A DNA stretch of 64,000 nt from Bacteroidota bacterium (GCA_028876495.1 JAGWRO010000040.1:124001-188000), one strand, 5' to 3'. Numbered from the stretch's first letter, positions 34,560 through 43,328 are shown. Notes: generated by a model not told the origin, from the letters alone. A program made the numbers and translations.

Positions 34560-35486
34560 ATGAAAAGACCTTTTTACCCTGTTGCTTTATTCTTACTAAT
34601 GACTCTTTTATCCTCAACGGTTTTTTGTCAGTTTAAAACTGATAGAAAACTTGAAAAACAATTAAGGGAATTATTAGATTCTTTCCATGGTACTGCAGGT
34701 ATTTACGTTCGTAATTTAAGAACCGGTAAAGAGGCAGCGATAAATGCAGATACCATTTTTCCAACAGCAAGTATCGTAAAGGTTCCTATTCTTGTAGGAA
34801 TTTTTAAAAAAATGGATGAAGGAGTTTATACTTACCATCAACCGCTGGTTTATCGTGATAGTATCGCCAGGGGCGGCTCGGGCCTGATGCAGTTCTTCAA
34901 AGATTCAACTCCCACAGACTTGCGCACCATTATTTCTCTAATGCTTTCTCACAGCGATAATACGGCGGCTGTGTGGTGTGAGAAGTTAGCAGGTGGGGGA
35001 ACTGAAATTAATTCGTGGCTAAATGATCATGGATTTAAATATACACGAGTAAATGCCCGAACGCCCGGAAGAGAAAAGGCCGATGAAGAATACGGTTGGG
35101 GTCAGACTACTCCGCAGGAAATGGCTAATCTGATGGTGATGATCCGGGAAGGGAAAACAGTAAGTAAAGCAGCCAGCGAAATAATGTATCGAGATCTTAC
35201 TGATGTTTTTTGGGATGAATATGCACTTTCACAAATACCACCGTATGTTCAGGAAGCTTCAAAACAGGGAATGGTAAACGATTCACGCTCGGAGGCTGTT
35301 TTGGTAAATGCGCCACACGGAGATTATGTTTTTTATATCGCTACCAAAAATAATAAGGATCAAAGATGGCAGACTGACAATGAAGCATGGCAATTAGCAC
35401 GTGATGTTTCGGCCTTTTTGTGGAATTATTTTGAGCCGCATTATGGCTGGAAACCAGCTTTAGGAGTTGAAAAATACCGTCAGTAA
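34560..35486 (+). CDS. serine hydrolase of the class A beta-lactamase fold
   Basis: A 308-residue exported protein. The signal peptide ends near VFCQ (residue 24). The catalytic SxxK is TASIVK (Ser71, Lys74) and the SDN loop is SHSDNTAAV. The third motif, KTG in true beta-lactamases, reads KQG (EASKQGMVND). The omega-loop stretch is NARTPGREKADEEYGWGQTTPQEMANL, in which the usual ExxLN is not obvious. So the fold and nucleophile are clear, but penicillin hydrolysis is uncertain; a peptidase or other serine hydrolase is equally possible. It precedes an MFS exporter gene on the same strand, 72 bp away. Confidence 0.87.
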   Translation: MKRPFYPVALFLLMTLLSSTVFCQFKTDRKLEKQLRELLDSFHGTAGIYVRNLRTGKEAAINADTIFPTASIVKVPILVGIFKKMDEGVYTYHQPLVYRDSIARGGSGLMQFFKDSTPTDLRTIISLMLSHSDNTAAVWCEKLAGGGTEINSWLNDHGFKYTRVNARTPGREKADEEYGWGQTTPQEMANLMVMIREGKTVSKAASEIMYRDLTDVFWDEYALSQIPPYVQEASKQGMVNDSRSEAVLVNAPHGDYVFYIATKNNKDQRWQTDNEAWQLARDVSAFLWNYFEPHYGWKPALGVEKYRQ

Positions 35487-35558
35487 TAATCGGTTTTAGA
35501 AGTAAATAAACAAATTTTACCGATTCCTATTTTCCTTTTTCTAATACAAAAATCAAAT

Positions 35559-36764
35559 ATGTCGCAACCGGCGGAAAAAGTTACTTTAACTCCAAAAATT
35601 AAATATCTTATCACAATTGGTTGTGGTGTAATTGTTGCCAACCTTTACTATTGCCAGCCTTTACTGGGTGAATTTTCACGCTCTTTTCATGTGTCGGAAG
35701 AATCTGCATCTTTTGTAAATATTTGTTCTCAAATTGGCTATGGATTAGGACTGTTTTTTATAGTTCCCTTAGGAGATATGTTAGCGCGGCGTGGATTATT
35801 GATTTGGATGCATTTACTGGCTGCTTTGTCATTAATTGCTGTTGGTTTTTCGCCTGCCATTAGCTGGTTGTATGTTTTTAGTGTTTGTGTTGGAATTACT
35901 AGTACTGCTTGCCAGGTCTTTATTCCGCTTGCTATGCATCTTGCTTCAGATGAAGAACGTGGAAAAGTTTTAGGTACGATTCTCGGCGGATTGCTTACAG
36001 GTATTTTATTATCGCGTTCGTTGAGCGGTTTTGTGGCTGAATATTTTGGATGGCAAAGTGTTTATTTTATCAGCGCTGTTTTTATGGTGATTATGACCTT
36101 TTTAATTTGGAAATACATTCCGGGAGAAGAGCCTTCATTCAAAGGAAGCTATTTAAAACTGATGAAATCTTTGTTCAGCTTATTTAAAGAACAATCAGTA
36201 ATTCGCGAAAGTGCATGGATTGGAGCTTGTCTTTTTGGTGCAATCTCTGCATTTTGGGCAACTATGGCTTTTTTTCTTGAAAAACCTCCTTACCAATATT
36301 CGCTTTCAGTAATTGGTTTATTTGGAATCATTGGTGCAGGAGGCGCTTTGGTAGCCCCGTTGATAGGAAAAGTTACTGATAAATATGGGCCCTTTAAACC
36401 CATGAGAGCCGGTATTTTCCTGATGCTTGCTGGTTACCTTATTTTGTTGGCAGGTAAAAGCGGTATCGCTCTTATGATTATTGGAATAATTTTGATCGAC
36501 ATGGGATTGCAATCCACTCATATTCCTAATCTTTCAAGAAACTATTCATTATTGCCGAAAGCGCGAACGAGGCTTAATACAATTTACATGACTTTCTTTT
36601 TTATCGGAGGTACTATCGGTTCTTCATTTGGAAGTATTGCCTGGAACAAAAGCGGTTGGACAGGTGTCTGTATTACCGGGATTTTATTTATTCTTCTTGG
36701 TGCATTTCCTATATTTATTCGCAGGCTAAGTATAGCCAGTTCTAAAACAGTTGATAAAAAATGA
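35559..36764 (+). CDS. MFS transporter (drug:H+ antiporter type)
   Basis: A 401-residue major facilitator with about 12 transmembrane helices. The opening VIVANLYYCQPLLGEFSRSF is typical of the YnfM/YgaY exporter group. The loop 2-3 signature appears as PLGDMLARRG and its second-half echo as LIGKVTDKYGPF. No substrate can be named. It lies 72 bp after a beta-lactamase-fold gene and could be co-transcribed. The next gene has its own start within 50 bp. Confidence 0.92.
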   Translation: MSQPAEKVTLTPKIKYLITIGCGVIVANLYYCQPLLGEFSRSFHVSEESASFVNICSQIGYGLGLFFIVPLGDMLARRGLLIWMHLLAALSLIAVGFSPAISWLYVFSVCVGITSTACQVFIPLAMHLASDEERGKVLGTILGGLLTGILLSRSLSGFVAEYFGWQSVYFISAVFMVIMTFLIWKYIPGEEPSFKGSYLKLMKSLFSLFKEQSVIRESAWIGACLFGAISAFWATMAFFLEKPPYQYSLSVIGLFGIIGAGGALVAPLIGKVTDKYGPFKPMRAGIFLMLAGYLILLAGKSGIALMIIGIILIDMGLQSTHIPNLSRNYSLLPKARTRLNTIYMTFFFIGGTIGSSFGSIAWNKSGWTGVCITGILFILLGAFPIFIRRLSIASSKTVDKK

Positions 36765-36810
36765 TTCGCTTTTTTTGATAATGTATTATTTTGCATTGTT
36801 AAATAGAGTA

Positions 36811-37344
36811 ATGGCAAAAAATACTTATGAATATGAAACAGAACCTGTCTCAAGGCCTTCTTTTCTTACCTGGCTCTGCATACTTACATTTATAGGAAGT
36901 GGCTGGGCTATTGTTAGTAGTATTTATACTTATGTTTCCGCAGACAAATATGCAAGCATCATATCAAAAGAAAAACCTTTCAAAAAGGACTCAACTTATG
37001 TGGATTCAGCAGGATCTGTTCATAATGAGAGAAAAGTGTTCTCAGAAAAAATAAAAGCCTCTTTTAGTAAAATCCTTGACAAGGACAATATGCGCAAACT
37101 TGCTATCGGAAATTTGATTGCGGCAATATTTACCTTAACAGGTGCTTTATTTATGTGGCAACTCAAGCGAGTTGGCTTTTATGTTTATATAATAGGTGTT
37201 GTTTTTAGTCTGATAGTGCCTTTTTTTCTCTTTGGTAATGATATGATTGCAGTTGGAGCAACAGCATTTAATAACTTTTTTGGGTTGGTTTTTATAGCAT
37301 TATATGCCTTAAATCTGAAATCAATGCAAGGAAACCGTTTTTAA
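36811..37344 (+). CDS. membrane protein, four helices, unknown
   Basis: A 177-residue inner-membrane protein. An acidic N-terminus (MAKNTYEYETEPVSRPSF) is followed by a helix at about 17-40, a Lys-rich soluble loop of about 60 residues, then three helices (about 102-124, 128-148, 153-172). The ATG at 36811 is chosen: the longer reading frame would start at a TTG inside the MFS gene, and a TATTTTG sequence at 36787-36793 could be the promoter. Similar proteins occur in Bacteroidota without a known role. Confidence 0.78.
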   Translation: MAKNTYEYETEPVSRPSFLTWLCILTFIGSGWAIVSSIYTYVSADKYASIISKEKPFKKDSTYVDSAGSVHNERKVFSEKIKASFSKILDKDNMRKLAIGNLIAAIFTLTGALFMWQLKRVGFYVYIIGVVFSLIVPFFLFGNDMIAVGATAFNNFFGLVFIALYALNLKSMQGNRF

Positions 37345-37418
37345 ATGAACCTCTTTTTAAGAGGAAATATTTTCAAAAAAATAAGATTTCCCCTTTATTA
37401 AAAATCAAAATATAATAG

Positions 37419-37426
37419 TACATTTG
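37419..37426 (+). promoter_or_regulatory. rpsO promoter, -7 box TACATTTG
   Basis: Exact TAnnTTTG match, 30 bp upstream of the rpsO ATG. Confidence 0.75.
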
Positions 37427-37456
37427 CAGCCAATTATTAAAATTATTCGAAAAAAG

Positions 37457-37729
37457 ATGTCTTATTTAACTTCAGAAAGCAAAGCAAAATATTTTTCAGA
37501 GTTTGGCGGCAGCGAAAAAAACACCGGATCTATCGAAGCCCAAGTCGCAATTTTGACTGAAAGAATTAATCACATTTCCAAACACTTAGGTAGCAATAAG
37601 AAGGACTTCAGTACACAGCGCGGACTAATGCAGATGGTTGGTAAAAGAAAAAGTTTATTAGCTTATTTAAGCAAACATAATTTAAGTGGATATCGTGCAT
37701 TAATTGAAAAGTTAGGACTCCGTAAATAA
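37457..37729 (+). CDS. rpsO: 30S ribosomal protein S15
   Basis: S15 binds the central domain of 16S rRNA early in subunit assembly. The 90 residues from the ATG at 37457 (MSYLTSESKAKYFSEFGG) match the family length; the longer frame back to 37424 begins inside the -7 box and is wrong. Family motifs are NTGSIEAQVAILTERI, HLGSNKKDFSTQRGL and KRKSLLAYL. The order rpsO-pnp is widespread in bacteria, and here a strong terminator-like hairpin separates the two. Confidence 0.98.
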   Translation: MSYLTSESKAKYFSEFGGSEKNTGSIEAQVAILTERINHISKHLGSNKKDFSTQRGLMQMVGKRKSLLAYLSKHNLSGYRALIEKLGLRK

Positions 37730-37757
37730 TTTGTTATTAATAAATGATATTGTTAGC

Positions 37758-37796
37758 ATTCCCAACTGAATAATACGGTTGGGAATACTTTTTTTT
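37758..37796 (+). terminator. terminator or attenuator between rpsO and pnp
   Basis: ATTCCCAAC and GTTGGGAAT form a 9-bp stem with an 11-nt loop, followed by a run of eight T. It ends 19 bp before the pnp ATG. Confidence 0.88.
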
Positions 37797-37815
37797 AAAA
37801 TAATTAAAAAAAAAG

Positions 37816-39972
37816 ATGAATACTCCAAATCCAATAAATGTAACTTTTGATTTAGGCGATGGCCGCATAGTTACAATAGAAACAGGAAAACTGGCCCGCC
37901 AGGCTGATGGGGCAGTTACAGTGCGTTTAGGCAATTGTATGATACTGGCAACAGTAGTCGCCAACCAAGAACCAAAAGAAGGGCAATCCTTCTTCCCTTT
38001 AATAGTAGATTACCAGGAAAAATTTGCTTCTGCCGGAAGAATTCCCGGATCATTTTTCAAAAGAGAAGCAAGATTGAATGATTATGAGGTGTTAACCTCA
38101 AGGTTAATCGATAGGGCGCTAAGGCCTTTATTCCCGGATGATTATTTATGTGATGTACAGGTTTTGGTGTCATTAATTTCGAGCGATCCTGAAATTATGC
38201 CAGATGCCATGGCATGCCTTGCAGCCTCAGCAGCCTTAGCTGTTTCAGATATTCCTATCCAGGAAATTATTTCTGAAGTAAGAGTGGCGAAAGTTGATGG
38301 AGATTTTGTGGTAAACCCTACCCGTAGCCAATTAGAAGTGGCCGATTTTGAATTCCTGGTTGCTGCTACGGATAAGAATATTATGATGGTTGAAGGAGAA
38401 GGGAAAGAATGCCAGGAAGAAGACCTGGTAAAGGCAATTGAAGTGGCTCATAATGCTATTAAGATACAGGTGAAAGCACAGGAAGAATTAAGAGATAAAG
38501 TGGGTGTAAAAACAAAACGTGATTATACAAGGCCATATAGAAATGAAGAACTGAACGAAAAGATAACTTCATTTGCAAAAGACAAAATGCTTGAAATTTC
38601 TTCATCTGCTACCTCCAAAAACGAAAGAAAAGAAGCTTTTGATAAATTACTGGAAGAAACTACAGAATATCTTGGTGAAGAACTGCCGGATGAGGATAGA
38701 GGATTAATCAAGTATTATTTTGGTGAATTACAGTATCATGTGGTACGCGACATGATGCTATCAACCGGTAAGCGTCTTGATGGTCGTTTGCTTGAAGAAA
38801 TCAGGCCACTTACCATGGAAGTTAGTATTCTTCCATCTCCACATGGTTCCTCTTTATTTACCAGGGGTGAAACTCAATCATTAACTACCGTAACACTTGG
38901 GACACCACTTGATGAACTTCTGGTTGAAAGTGCTGCTACCAGCAATTATTCTAAATTTATTTTGCATTATAATTTTCCTCCATTCTCTACAGGTGAAGTA
39001 AAAATGATGCGAGGCGTTGGCCGCCGGGAAGTAGGACATGGAAACCTTGCGATGCGTTCATTAAAGCAAATAATGCCCGGAACCGATTATCCATATACGG
39101 TTCGTGTTGTAAGTGATATTTTGGAAAGTAATGGTTCCTCTTCAATGGCAACAGTTTGTGCTGGTTCTCTTGCGCTTATGGATGCAGGTGTTCCTTTTAA
39201 AAAGCACGTAAGTGGTATTGCAATGGGACTTATTTCTAAAGGGGATAAGTTTGCCATTCTTTCGGATATTCTTGGCGATGAAGATCATTTGGGAGATATG
39301 GATTTTAAAGTAACAGGAACAAGAGATGGAATATGCGGTGTGCAGATGGATATAAAAGTGGATGGTTTAAGCATGGATGTAATGCGTAAAGCGCTTGACC
39401 AGGCAAAGAAAGGAAGGTTGCATATTTTGGATGCGATGTATAATTGTATACCTGAACATAATGCGGATGTGAAACCTCACGCTCCGAGGATGGAAAAACT
39501 GATCATTGATTCTGAATTTATCGGTGCAGTTATAGGACCAGGTGGAAAAATTATCCAGGAAATTCAAAAAACCACTGGCGCTACCATTAATATTACAGAA
39601 GTAGGTAAGACAGGTGAAGTAAGTATTTTTTCTGCAAATAAAGAAAGTCTTGATCAGGCAGTTGCGTGGGTAAATAGCATTGTTGCTGTACCTGAAGTAG
39701 GAGATGTGTATGAAGGAACTGTAAAAGGAATAAAAGAGTTTGGTGCTTTTGTAGAATTTTTACCGGGTAAACAAGGGCTTTTGCATATTTCAGAAATTAT
39801 GTGGAAAAGGCTTGAAAATATGGATAATGTTTTTCATGAAGGTGATAAAGTAAAGGTGAAATTGATCGGTGTAGATCCAAAAACAGGTAAGTTTAAACTG
39901 AGCAGGAAAGCATTGTTGCCAAAGCCTGAACAAAGCACAGCACCGCAAAACAGGCCTCATAATGAACATTAA
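37816..39972 (+). CDS. pnp: polyribonucleotide nucleotidyltransferase
   Basis: PNPase degrades RNA 3' to 5' using phosphate and can also add tails. The 718 residues hold two RNase PH domains (FDLGDGRIVTIETGKLARQ at the start of the first; LPSPHGSSLFTRGETQSL in the second), a KH domain (FIGAVIGPGGKIIQEIQKTTG) and an S1 domain (GDVYEGTVKGIKEFGAFVEF and GLLHISEI). It follows rpsO behind a hairpin, an arrangement in which pnp expression often depends on partial read-through. It is followed by another hairpin that ends at the prmA start. Confidence 0.98.
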   Translation: MNTPNPINVTFDLGDGRIVTIETGKLARQADGAVTVRLGNCMILATVVANQEPKEGQSFFPLIVDYQEKFASAGRIPGSFFKREARLNDYEVLTSRLIDRALRPLFPDDYLCDVQVLVSLISSDPEIMPDAMACLAASAALAVSDIPIQEIISEVRVAKVDGDFVVNPTRSQLEVADFEFLVAATDKNIMMVEGEGKECQEEDLVKAIEVAHNAIKIQVKAQEELRDKVGVKTKRDYTRPYRNEELNEKITSFAKDKMLEISSSATSKNERKEAFDKLLEETTEYLGEELPDEDRGLIKYYFGELQYHVVRDMMLSTGKRLDGRLLEEIRPLTMEVSILPSPHGSSLFTRGETQSLTTVTLGTPLDELLVESAATSNYSKFILHYNFPPFSTGEVKMMRGVGRREVGHGNLAMRSLKQIMPGTDYPYTVRVVSDILESNGSSSMATVCAGSLALMDAGVPFKKHVSGIAMGLISKGDKFAILSDILGDEDHLGDMDFKVTGTRDGICGVQMDIKVDGLSMDVMRKALDQAKKGRLHILDAMYNCIPEHNADVKPHAPRMEKLIIDSEFIGAVIGPGGKIIQEIQKTTGATINITEVGKTGEVSIFSANKESLDQAVAWVNSIVAVPEVGDVYEGTVKGIKEFGAFVEFLPGKQGLLHISEIMWKRLENMDNVFHEGDKVKVKLIGVDPKTGKFKLSRKALLPKPEQSTAPQNRPHNEH

Positions 39973-39993
39973 TATTTAGTCAATAAATAATTT

Positions 39994-40024
39994 AAAAGCT
40001 TGTATTAATTTACAGGCTTTTTTT
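39994..40024 (+). terminator. pnp terminator abutting the prmA start codon
   Basis: AAAAGCTTGTA and TACAGGCTTTT pair with one G-T wobble, followed by a T run; the last T is directly before the prmA ATG at 40025. Confidence 0.75.
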
Positions 40025-40840
40025 ATGAAAATGTTTTTCAAAATACAAGTAGAGATAAATTCTTCTGAAGAAGCAGAAATTATCATTGCAGAACTTTCTG
40101 AAAATAATTATTATGCTTTTGAAGAAGAAAATAATTTATTGAATGCATACGTTACTGAAGAAGATTTTGATGAAGAAAAGCTGAAGAAAATTTTACCGTT
40201 TGATACCATTTTTGAAAAGCATGTTATTGAAGAAGAAAATTGGAATCAACAGTGGGAAAGCGGCTTGCAGCCGGTGGTTATAAATAATTTTGTTGGCATC
40301 CGTCCATCCTTTCATGAAGCAATAAATAATGTAACGCATGATTTGATCATTACGCCAAAAATGAGTTTTGGAACCGGCCATCATTCTACAACGCATTTGA
40401 TGATTGAATTGATGGAAATGATTGACTTTACAAATAAAACCGTTGTTGACTTTGGAACCGGAACCGGGGTATTGGCAATACTTGCAGAAAAATGCGGGGC
40501 ATCAAAGATGATAGGGGTAGATTATGATGAATGGAGTATCAAAAATGCTCTGGAAAATGTAGAAGCAAATAATTGCCAAAAAATAATATTGAAACAACAA
40601 AGCAACCTGTCGGGAATTGATGTAGCAGATATTGTACTGGCCAATATCAATTTAAATATAATTAAGAATGAAGCGTTATCAATATCTTCCATTACAAAAA
40701 CAGGTTCACTTTTATTGGTTTCAGGCTTTCTTAATAGCGACGAAGCAGAAATGAAGAGCATTTTTGAGGAAAAGGGCTTTGTTAAAATTAAATCTAAAGA
40801 ACAGGGAGATTGGGCAGTAATTTTATTTGAGAAGTCTTGA
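40025..40840 (+). CDS. prmA: ribosomal protein L11 methyltransferase
   Basis: PrmA trimethylates several amino groups of ribosomal protein L11. The N-terminal L11-binding domain (about 1-60) precedes the Rossmann methyltransferase with FGTGHHSTTHLMI, the SAM loop VVDFGTGTGVLAILA, VDYDEWSI and the catalytic-site motif LANINLNI. The length of 271 is normal for the Bacteroidota form. The start may be the ATG at 40025 or the one two codons later. The pnp terminator's T run reaches the ATG, so this gene needs read-through or a promoter inside pnp. Confidence 0.94.
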   Translation: MKMFFKIQVEINSSEEAEIIIAELSENNYYAFEEENNLLNAYVTEEDFDEEKLKKILPFDTIFEKHVIEEENWNQQWESGLQPVVINNFVGIRPSFHEAINNVTHDLIITPKMSFGTGHHSTTHLMIELMEMIDFTNKTVVDFGTGTGVLAILAEKCGASKMIGVDYDEWSIKNALENVEANNCQKIILKQQSNLSGIDVADIVLANINLNIIKNEALSISSITKTGSLLLVSGFLNSDEAEMKSIFEEKGFVKIKSKEQGDWAVILFEKS

Positions 40841-40886
40841 TAAAATTTTTTAGCAAATTTAGGGGTCAATCAGATCAATTTAATGC

Positions 40887-40894
40887 TATATTTG
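40887..40894 (+). promoter_or_regulatory. plsY promoter, -7 box TATATTTG
   Basis: Exact TAnnTTTG match, 30 bp upstream of the ATG at 40925; it lies after an upstream in-frame ATG (40883), ruling that start out. Confidence 0.72.
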
Positions 40895-40924
40895 CTACCC
40901 CATGATTTGAACTATACATCAATT

Positions 40925-41578
40925 ATGAAAGAATTTATTTTAATTATACTGGCTTACTTTATTGGTTCTATACCGACAGCAATAATTATTAGTAAAGCTT
41001 TTTTTAATATTGATATACGTGAATATGGTAGTGGAAACATGGGCGCAACCAACACCTTCAGGGTTCTTGGCCCAAAGTTCGGTACCATAGTTATGGTTGG
41101 TGATATGCTTAAAGGAATTTTGGCGGTTTCTCTTTACAATTTACTTCCTTATTATCTTACTAATGAGTTGGACAGGACAAACCTTATGATTGGATTAGGC
41201 CTTGCGGCTGTTATTGGGCATATTTATCCTGTGTGGGCTGACTTTCGAGGAGGAAAGGGGGTAGCCACCTTGTTTGGAATGGTATTGGCCATTCAACCAA
41301 TTGTAGCATTAAATTGTGTGGGCGTGTTTCTTCTTGTACTTTATTTAACCCGATACGTTTCGTTAAGTTCGATTCTTGCCGGTGTGGCACTTCCGATCTG
41401 TGTATTGTGGATATACAATGAGCAGGAAGTTTTTTACCGCGTATTTGCTGTGGCGGTAGCAGGCTTAATTCTGCTTACTCACCAAAAAAATATCAGCCGG
41501 TTATTAAAGGGTAACGAAGGTCGGGTTCCCATCTTAAAACACCGCGATCGCAGAAAATCTAACCGCAAAGAATTTTAA
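40925..41578 (+). CDS. plsY: glycerol-3-phosphate acyltransferase PlsY
   Basis: An inner-membrane enzyme that transfers the acyl group from acyl-phosphate to sn-glycerol 3-phosphate, the first step of phospholipid synthesis. The 217-residue protein has about five to seven helices and the three family motifs: YFIGSIPTAI, REYGSGNMGATNTFR and HIYPVWADFRGGKGVAT. The C-terminus is basic (HRDRRKSNRKEF). The start is set by the promoter box and by the hydrophobic N-terminus MKEFILIILAYFIGS. Its acyl-phosphate source, PlsX, is not in the window. Confidence 0.96.
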   Translation: MKEFILIILAYFIGSIPTAIIISKAFFNIDIREYGSGNMGATNTFRVLGPKFGTIVMVGDMLKGILAVSLYNLLPYYLTNELDRTNLMIGLGLAAVIGHIYPVWADFRGGKGVATLFGMVLAIQPIVALNCVGVFLLVLYLTRYVSLSSILAGVALPICVLWIYNEQEVFYRVFAVAVAGLILLTHQKNISRLLKGNEGRVPILKHRDRRKSNRKEF

Positions 41579-41687
41579 TCTTTACTTTTCCCTTAGCAAC
41601 TTCTTCAGTCTTTAAGGCATCTCTTTTATAAATAAATTTTTTTTGGTACATCAATTGTTTAGTAGAATAAATAAACGTAATATACTT

Positions 41688-42497
41688 ATGAAAAAATTCT
41701 TAATTCTCTTACTTGGCTCAGGTCTTTTTCTTTCAGCTTGTACAAAAAATGCAATTACAGGGCGGAACCAGTTATCTCTTGTTCCCGAATCTACATTACA
41801 ACAGGAAGCTGTTACTCAATACCAAACTTTTCTTTCGCAAAATAAGGTGGTAAGCAGTTCTTCAAACCGGGACGCTGAAATGGTTAAGCGTGTTGGAAGC
41901 CGTATTGCTGCTGCAATTACTAAATATTATGCTTCAAAAGGTTTATCAAAGGAACTCTCAGGATACCATTGGGAATTTAATCTTGTTGATAGCAAGGAAG
42001 TAAATGCGTGGTGTATGCCGGGGGGCAAAGTAGTTGTGTATACAGGATTACTGCCGATTACACAAAACGAAGCAGGATTGGCTATTGTATTGGGCCATGA
42101 AATAACACATGCTGTAGCGCATCATGGGCAGGAAAGAATGAGTGAAGCATTGGTTGCCCAGGGGATTGGAGTTGGAGCCGATCTTTTTACACAGGGAAAT
42201 CCTAAAGTAAATAATATTTTTAACGCGATTTACGCTCCTTCAGCTCAAATTGGCGTATTACTTCCCAATTCGAGACAGCAGGAATATGAAGCGGATCATT
42301 ATGGATTGATTTTCGCTGCCATGGCGGGTTACAATCCAAGAGAGGCTATTCCTCTATGGGAAAGGATGGCTAAATTAAGTGCTGGTAATCAAACTCCAGA
42401 GATTTTAAGTGATCACCCTTTGGATTCCAAGAGAATTGCAAAATTAAAATCCTATATGAGTGAGGCATTGAAATATTACCATCCCGTTAATTCGTAA
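41688..42497 (+). CDS. M48-family metalloprotease lipoprotein
   Basis: A 269-residue lipoprotein with lipobox FLSAC at residue 18 from the ATG at 41688 (MKKFLILLLGSGLFLSAC); the longer frame back to 41643 would bury the signal. The zinc site is HEITH at about 137-141 with the third ligand in YEADHYG. The protein resembles LoiP/YcaL/BepA-type periplasmic proteases, which help outer-membrane protein quality control. It lacks the long TPR tail of BepA. It ends SDHPLDSKRIAKL, the usual M48 substrate-side motif (HP...R). Confidence 0.93.
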   Translation: MKKFLILLLGSGLFLSACTKNAITGRNQLSLVPESTLQQEAVTQYQTFLSQNKVVSSSSNRDAEMVKRVGSRIAAAITKYYASKGLSKELSGYHWEFNLVDSKEVNAWCMPGGKVVVYTGLLPITQNEAGLAIVLGHEITHAVAHHGQERMSEALVAQGIGVGADLFTQGNPKVNNIFNAIYAPSAQIGVLLPNSRQQEYEADHYGLIFAAMAGYNPREAIPLWERMAKLSAGNQTPEILSDHPLDSKRIAKLKSYMSEALKYYHPVNS

Positions 42498-42527
42498 GCA
42501 ATTAGAAGTTTAAATTTTATCTGAGTT

Positions 42528-42575
42528 AAGGAGGTGAGCATGTTTTTTTATCTGAGAAAAGATTTTTTTTCGTAA
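42528..42575 (+). other. consensus Shine-Dalgarno followed by an 11-codon ORF
   Basis: AAGGAGGTGA (42528-42537) is a full match to the anti-Shine-Dalgarno end of 16S rRNA and sits 2 nt before an ATG. The frame reads MFFYLRKDFFS and stops at 42575. Such sequences are rare in this phylum. It could be chance. Confidence 0.35.
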
Positions 42576-42580
42576 ATTTG
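42573..42580 (+). promoter_or_regulatory. promoter -7 box TAAATTTG
   Basis: Exact TAnnTTTG match, 108 bp upstream of the ATG at 42689. It implies an unusually long leader of about 100 nt. Confidence 0.6.
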
Positions 42581-42688
42581 CACCTGTCTTAACTGCATAT
42601 ATACTATTTTACGGTTTATTCCACTTTTAGGGGAAAGTCGTGCAGGTATTTATAGACTATTTTTTAATCTTAAAATATTGCCTCAATT

Positions 42689-43165
42689 ATGTCCCAAACA
42701 ATGTTTGAAAAATTGCAATTAGAGGATGAGAAAAATTTGCTAATCCAAGGCCTTCCTTCCACTATTGAAAAACAGTTTTCAAAACTTTCATTTTCGAAAA
42801 ATGTAACGCAGCTCTTAAAAATTCGTAAAGTTGATTTTGCATTGGTTTTTGCACTCAACTCCAAGCAACTTCAGAAAATTTTTACTGAACTGTGCCCTGC
42901 ATTACGTGATGAAACAAAACTATGGATTGCATTCCCTAAGCAAGCTTCAAAAATTGTTAGCGACTTAAATCGTCAAGGCTCATGGGATTTTTTAATTGAA
43001 CTGGGGTATGAAACCGGTGAAAAAGTAGTTCTTGATTATGTATGGAGTGCTCAACGTTTTACCAAGGCGCAGATATGTGAGCAAATAAAGCCAAAAGCCA
43101 CAGCTTCAAAAGTGGTAAGTATGAAACCTGCTTCCAGGAAGTTTGCAGAAGCAGAAGGTTTTTAA
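42689..43165 (+). CDS. hypothetical protein, 158 aa, DUF3052-like
   Basis: A soluble protein of 158 residues. The stretch DFALVFALNSKQLQKIFTELCPAL, followed by KLWIAFPKQASKI and WDFLIELGYETGEKVVLDYVWSAQRF, resembles DUF3052 (a prediction of phosphoprotein or DNA-linked function has no firm support). The ending KPASRKFAEAEGF is basic. It is a single-gene unit with a long leader (promoter box 42573-42580) and a very strong terminator. Confidence 0.8.
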   Translation: MSQTMFEKLQLEDEKNLLIQGLPSTIEKQFSKLSFSKNVTQLLKIRKVDFALVFALNSKQLQKIFTELCPALRDETKLWIAFPKQASKIVSDLNRQGSWDFLIELGYETGEKVVLDYVWSAQRFTKAQICEQIKPKATASKVVSMKPASRKFAEAEGF

Positions 43166-43191
43166 AATCGAATAGAATTTATTATAATTTA

Positions 43192-43234
43192 AAAATACCA
43201 TCTGAAAATTGATAAAATTTTCAGATGGTATTTT
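43192..43234 (+). terminator. very strong terminator, 19-bp perfect stem
   Basis: Two 19-nt arms (43192-43210 and 43216-43234) are perfectly complementary around the loop GATAA, followed by TATTTTTAT. It lies 26 bp after the stop of the 158-aa protein. Confidence 0.93.
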
Positions 43235-43267
43235 ATTTTTATCACTTTATTACGCTATTGAATGGGC

Positions 43268-43285
43268 AATAGCAAACGAATAAAT
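43268..43285 (+). repeat. AGYAAACRAA-type intergenic motif, copy 9
   Basis: AATAGCAAACGAATAAAT, downstream of the 19-bp terminator; followed by AGATTTTTATTTA as in several other copies. Confidence 0.6.
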
Positions 43286-43328
43286 ATTGAAGATTTTTAT
43301 TTAGGGAAAAATATACAGTAAGATGCTA

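Noticed and set aside
36751-36810. TTG-started extension of the four-helix membrane protein
   Set aside because: Overlaps the MFS gene and adds a segment unlike the rest; the ATG at 36811 follows a promoter-like box.
40883-40924. Longer N-terminus of PlsY
   Set aside because: The ATG at 40883 lies before the -7 box at 40887-40894, so it is not transcribed from that promoter, and PlsY normally starts with its first helix.
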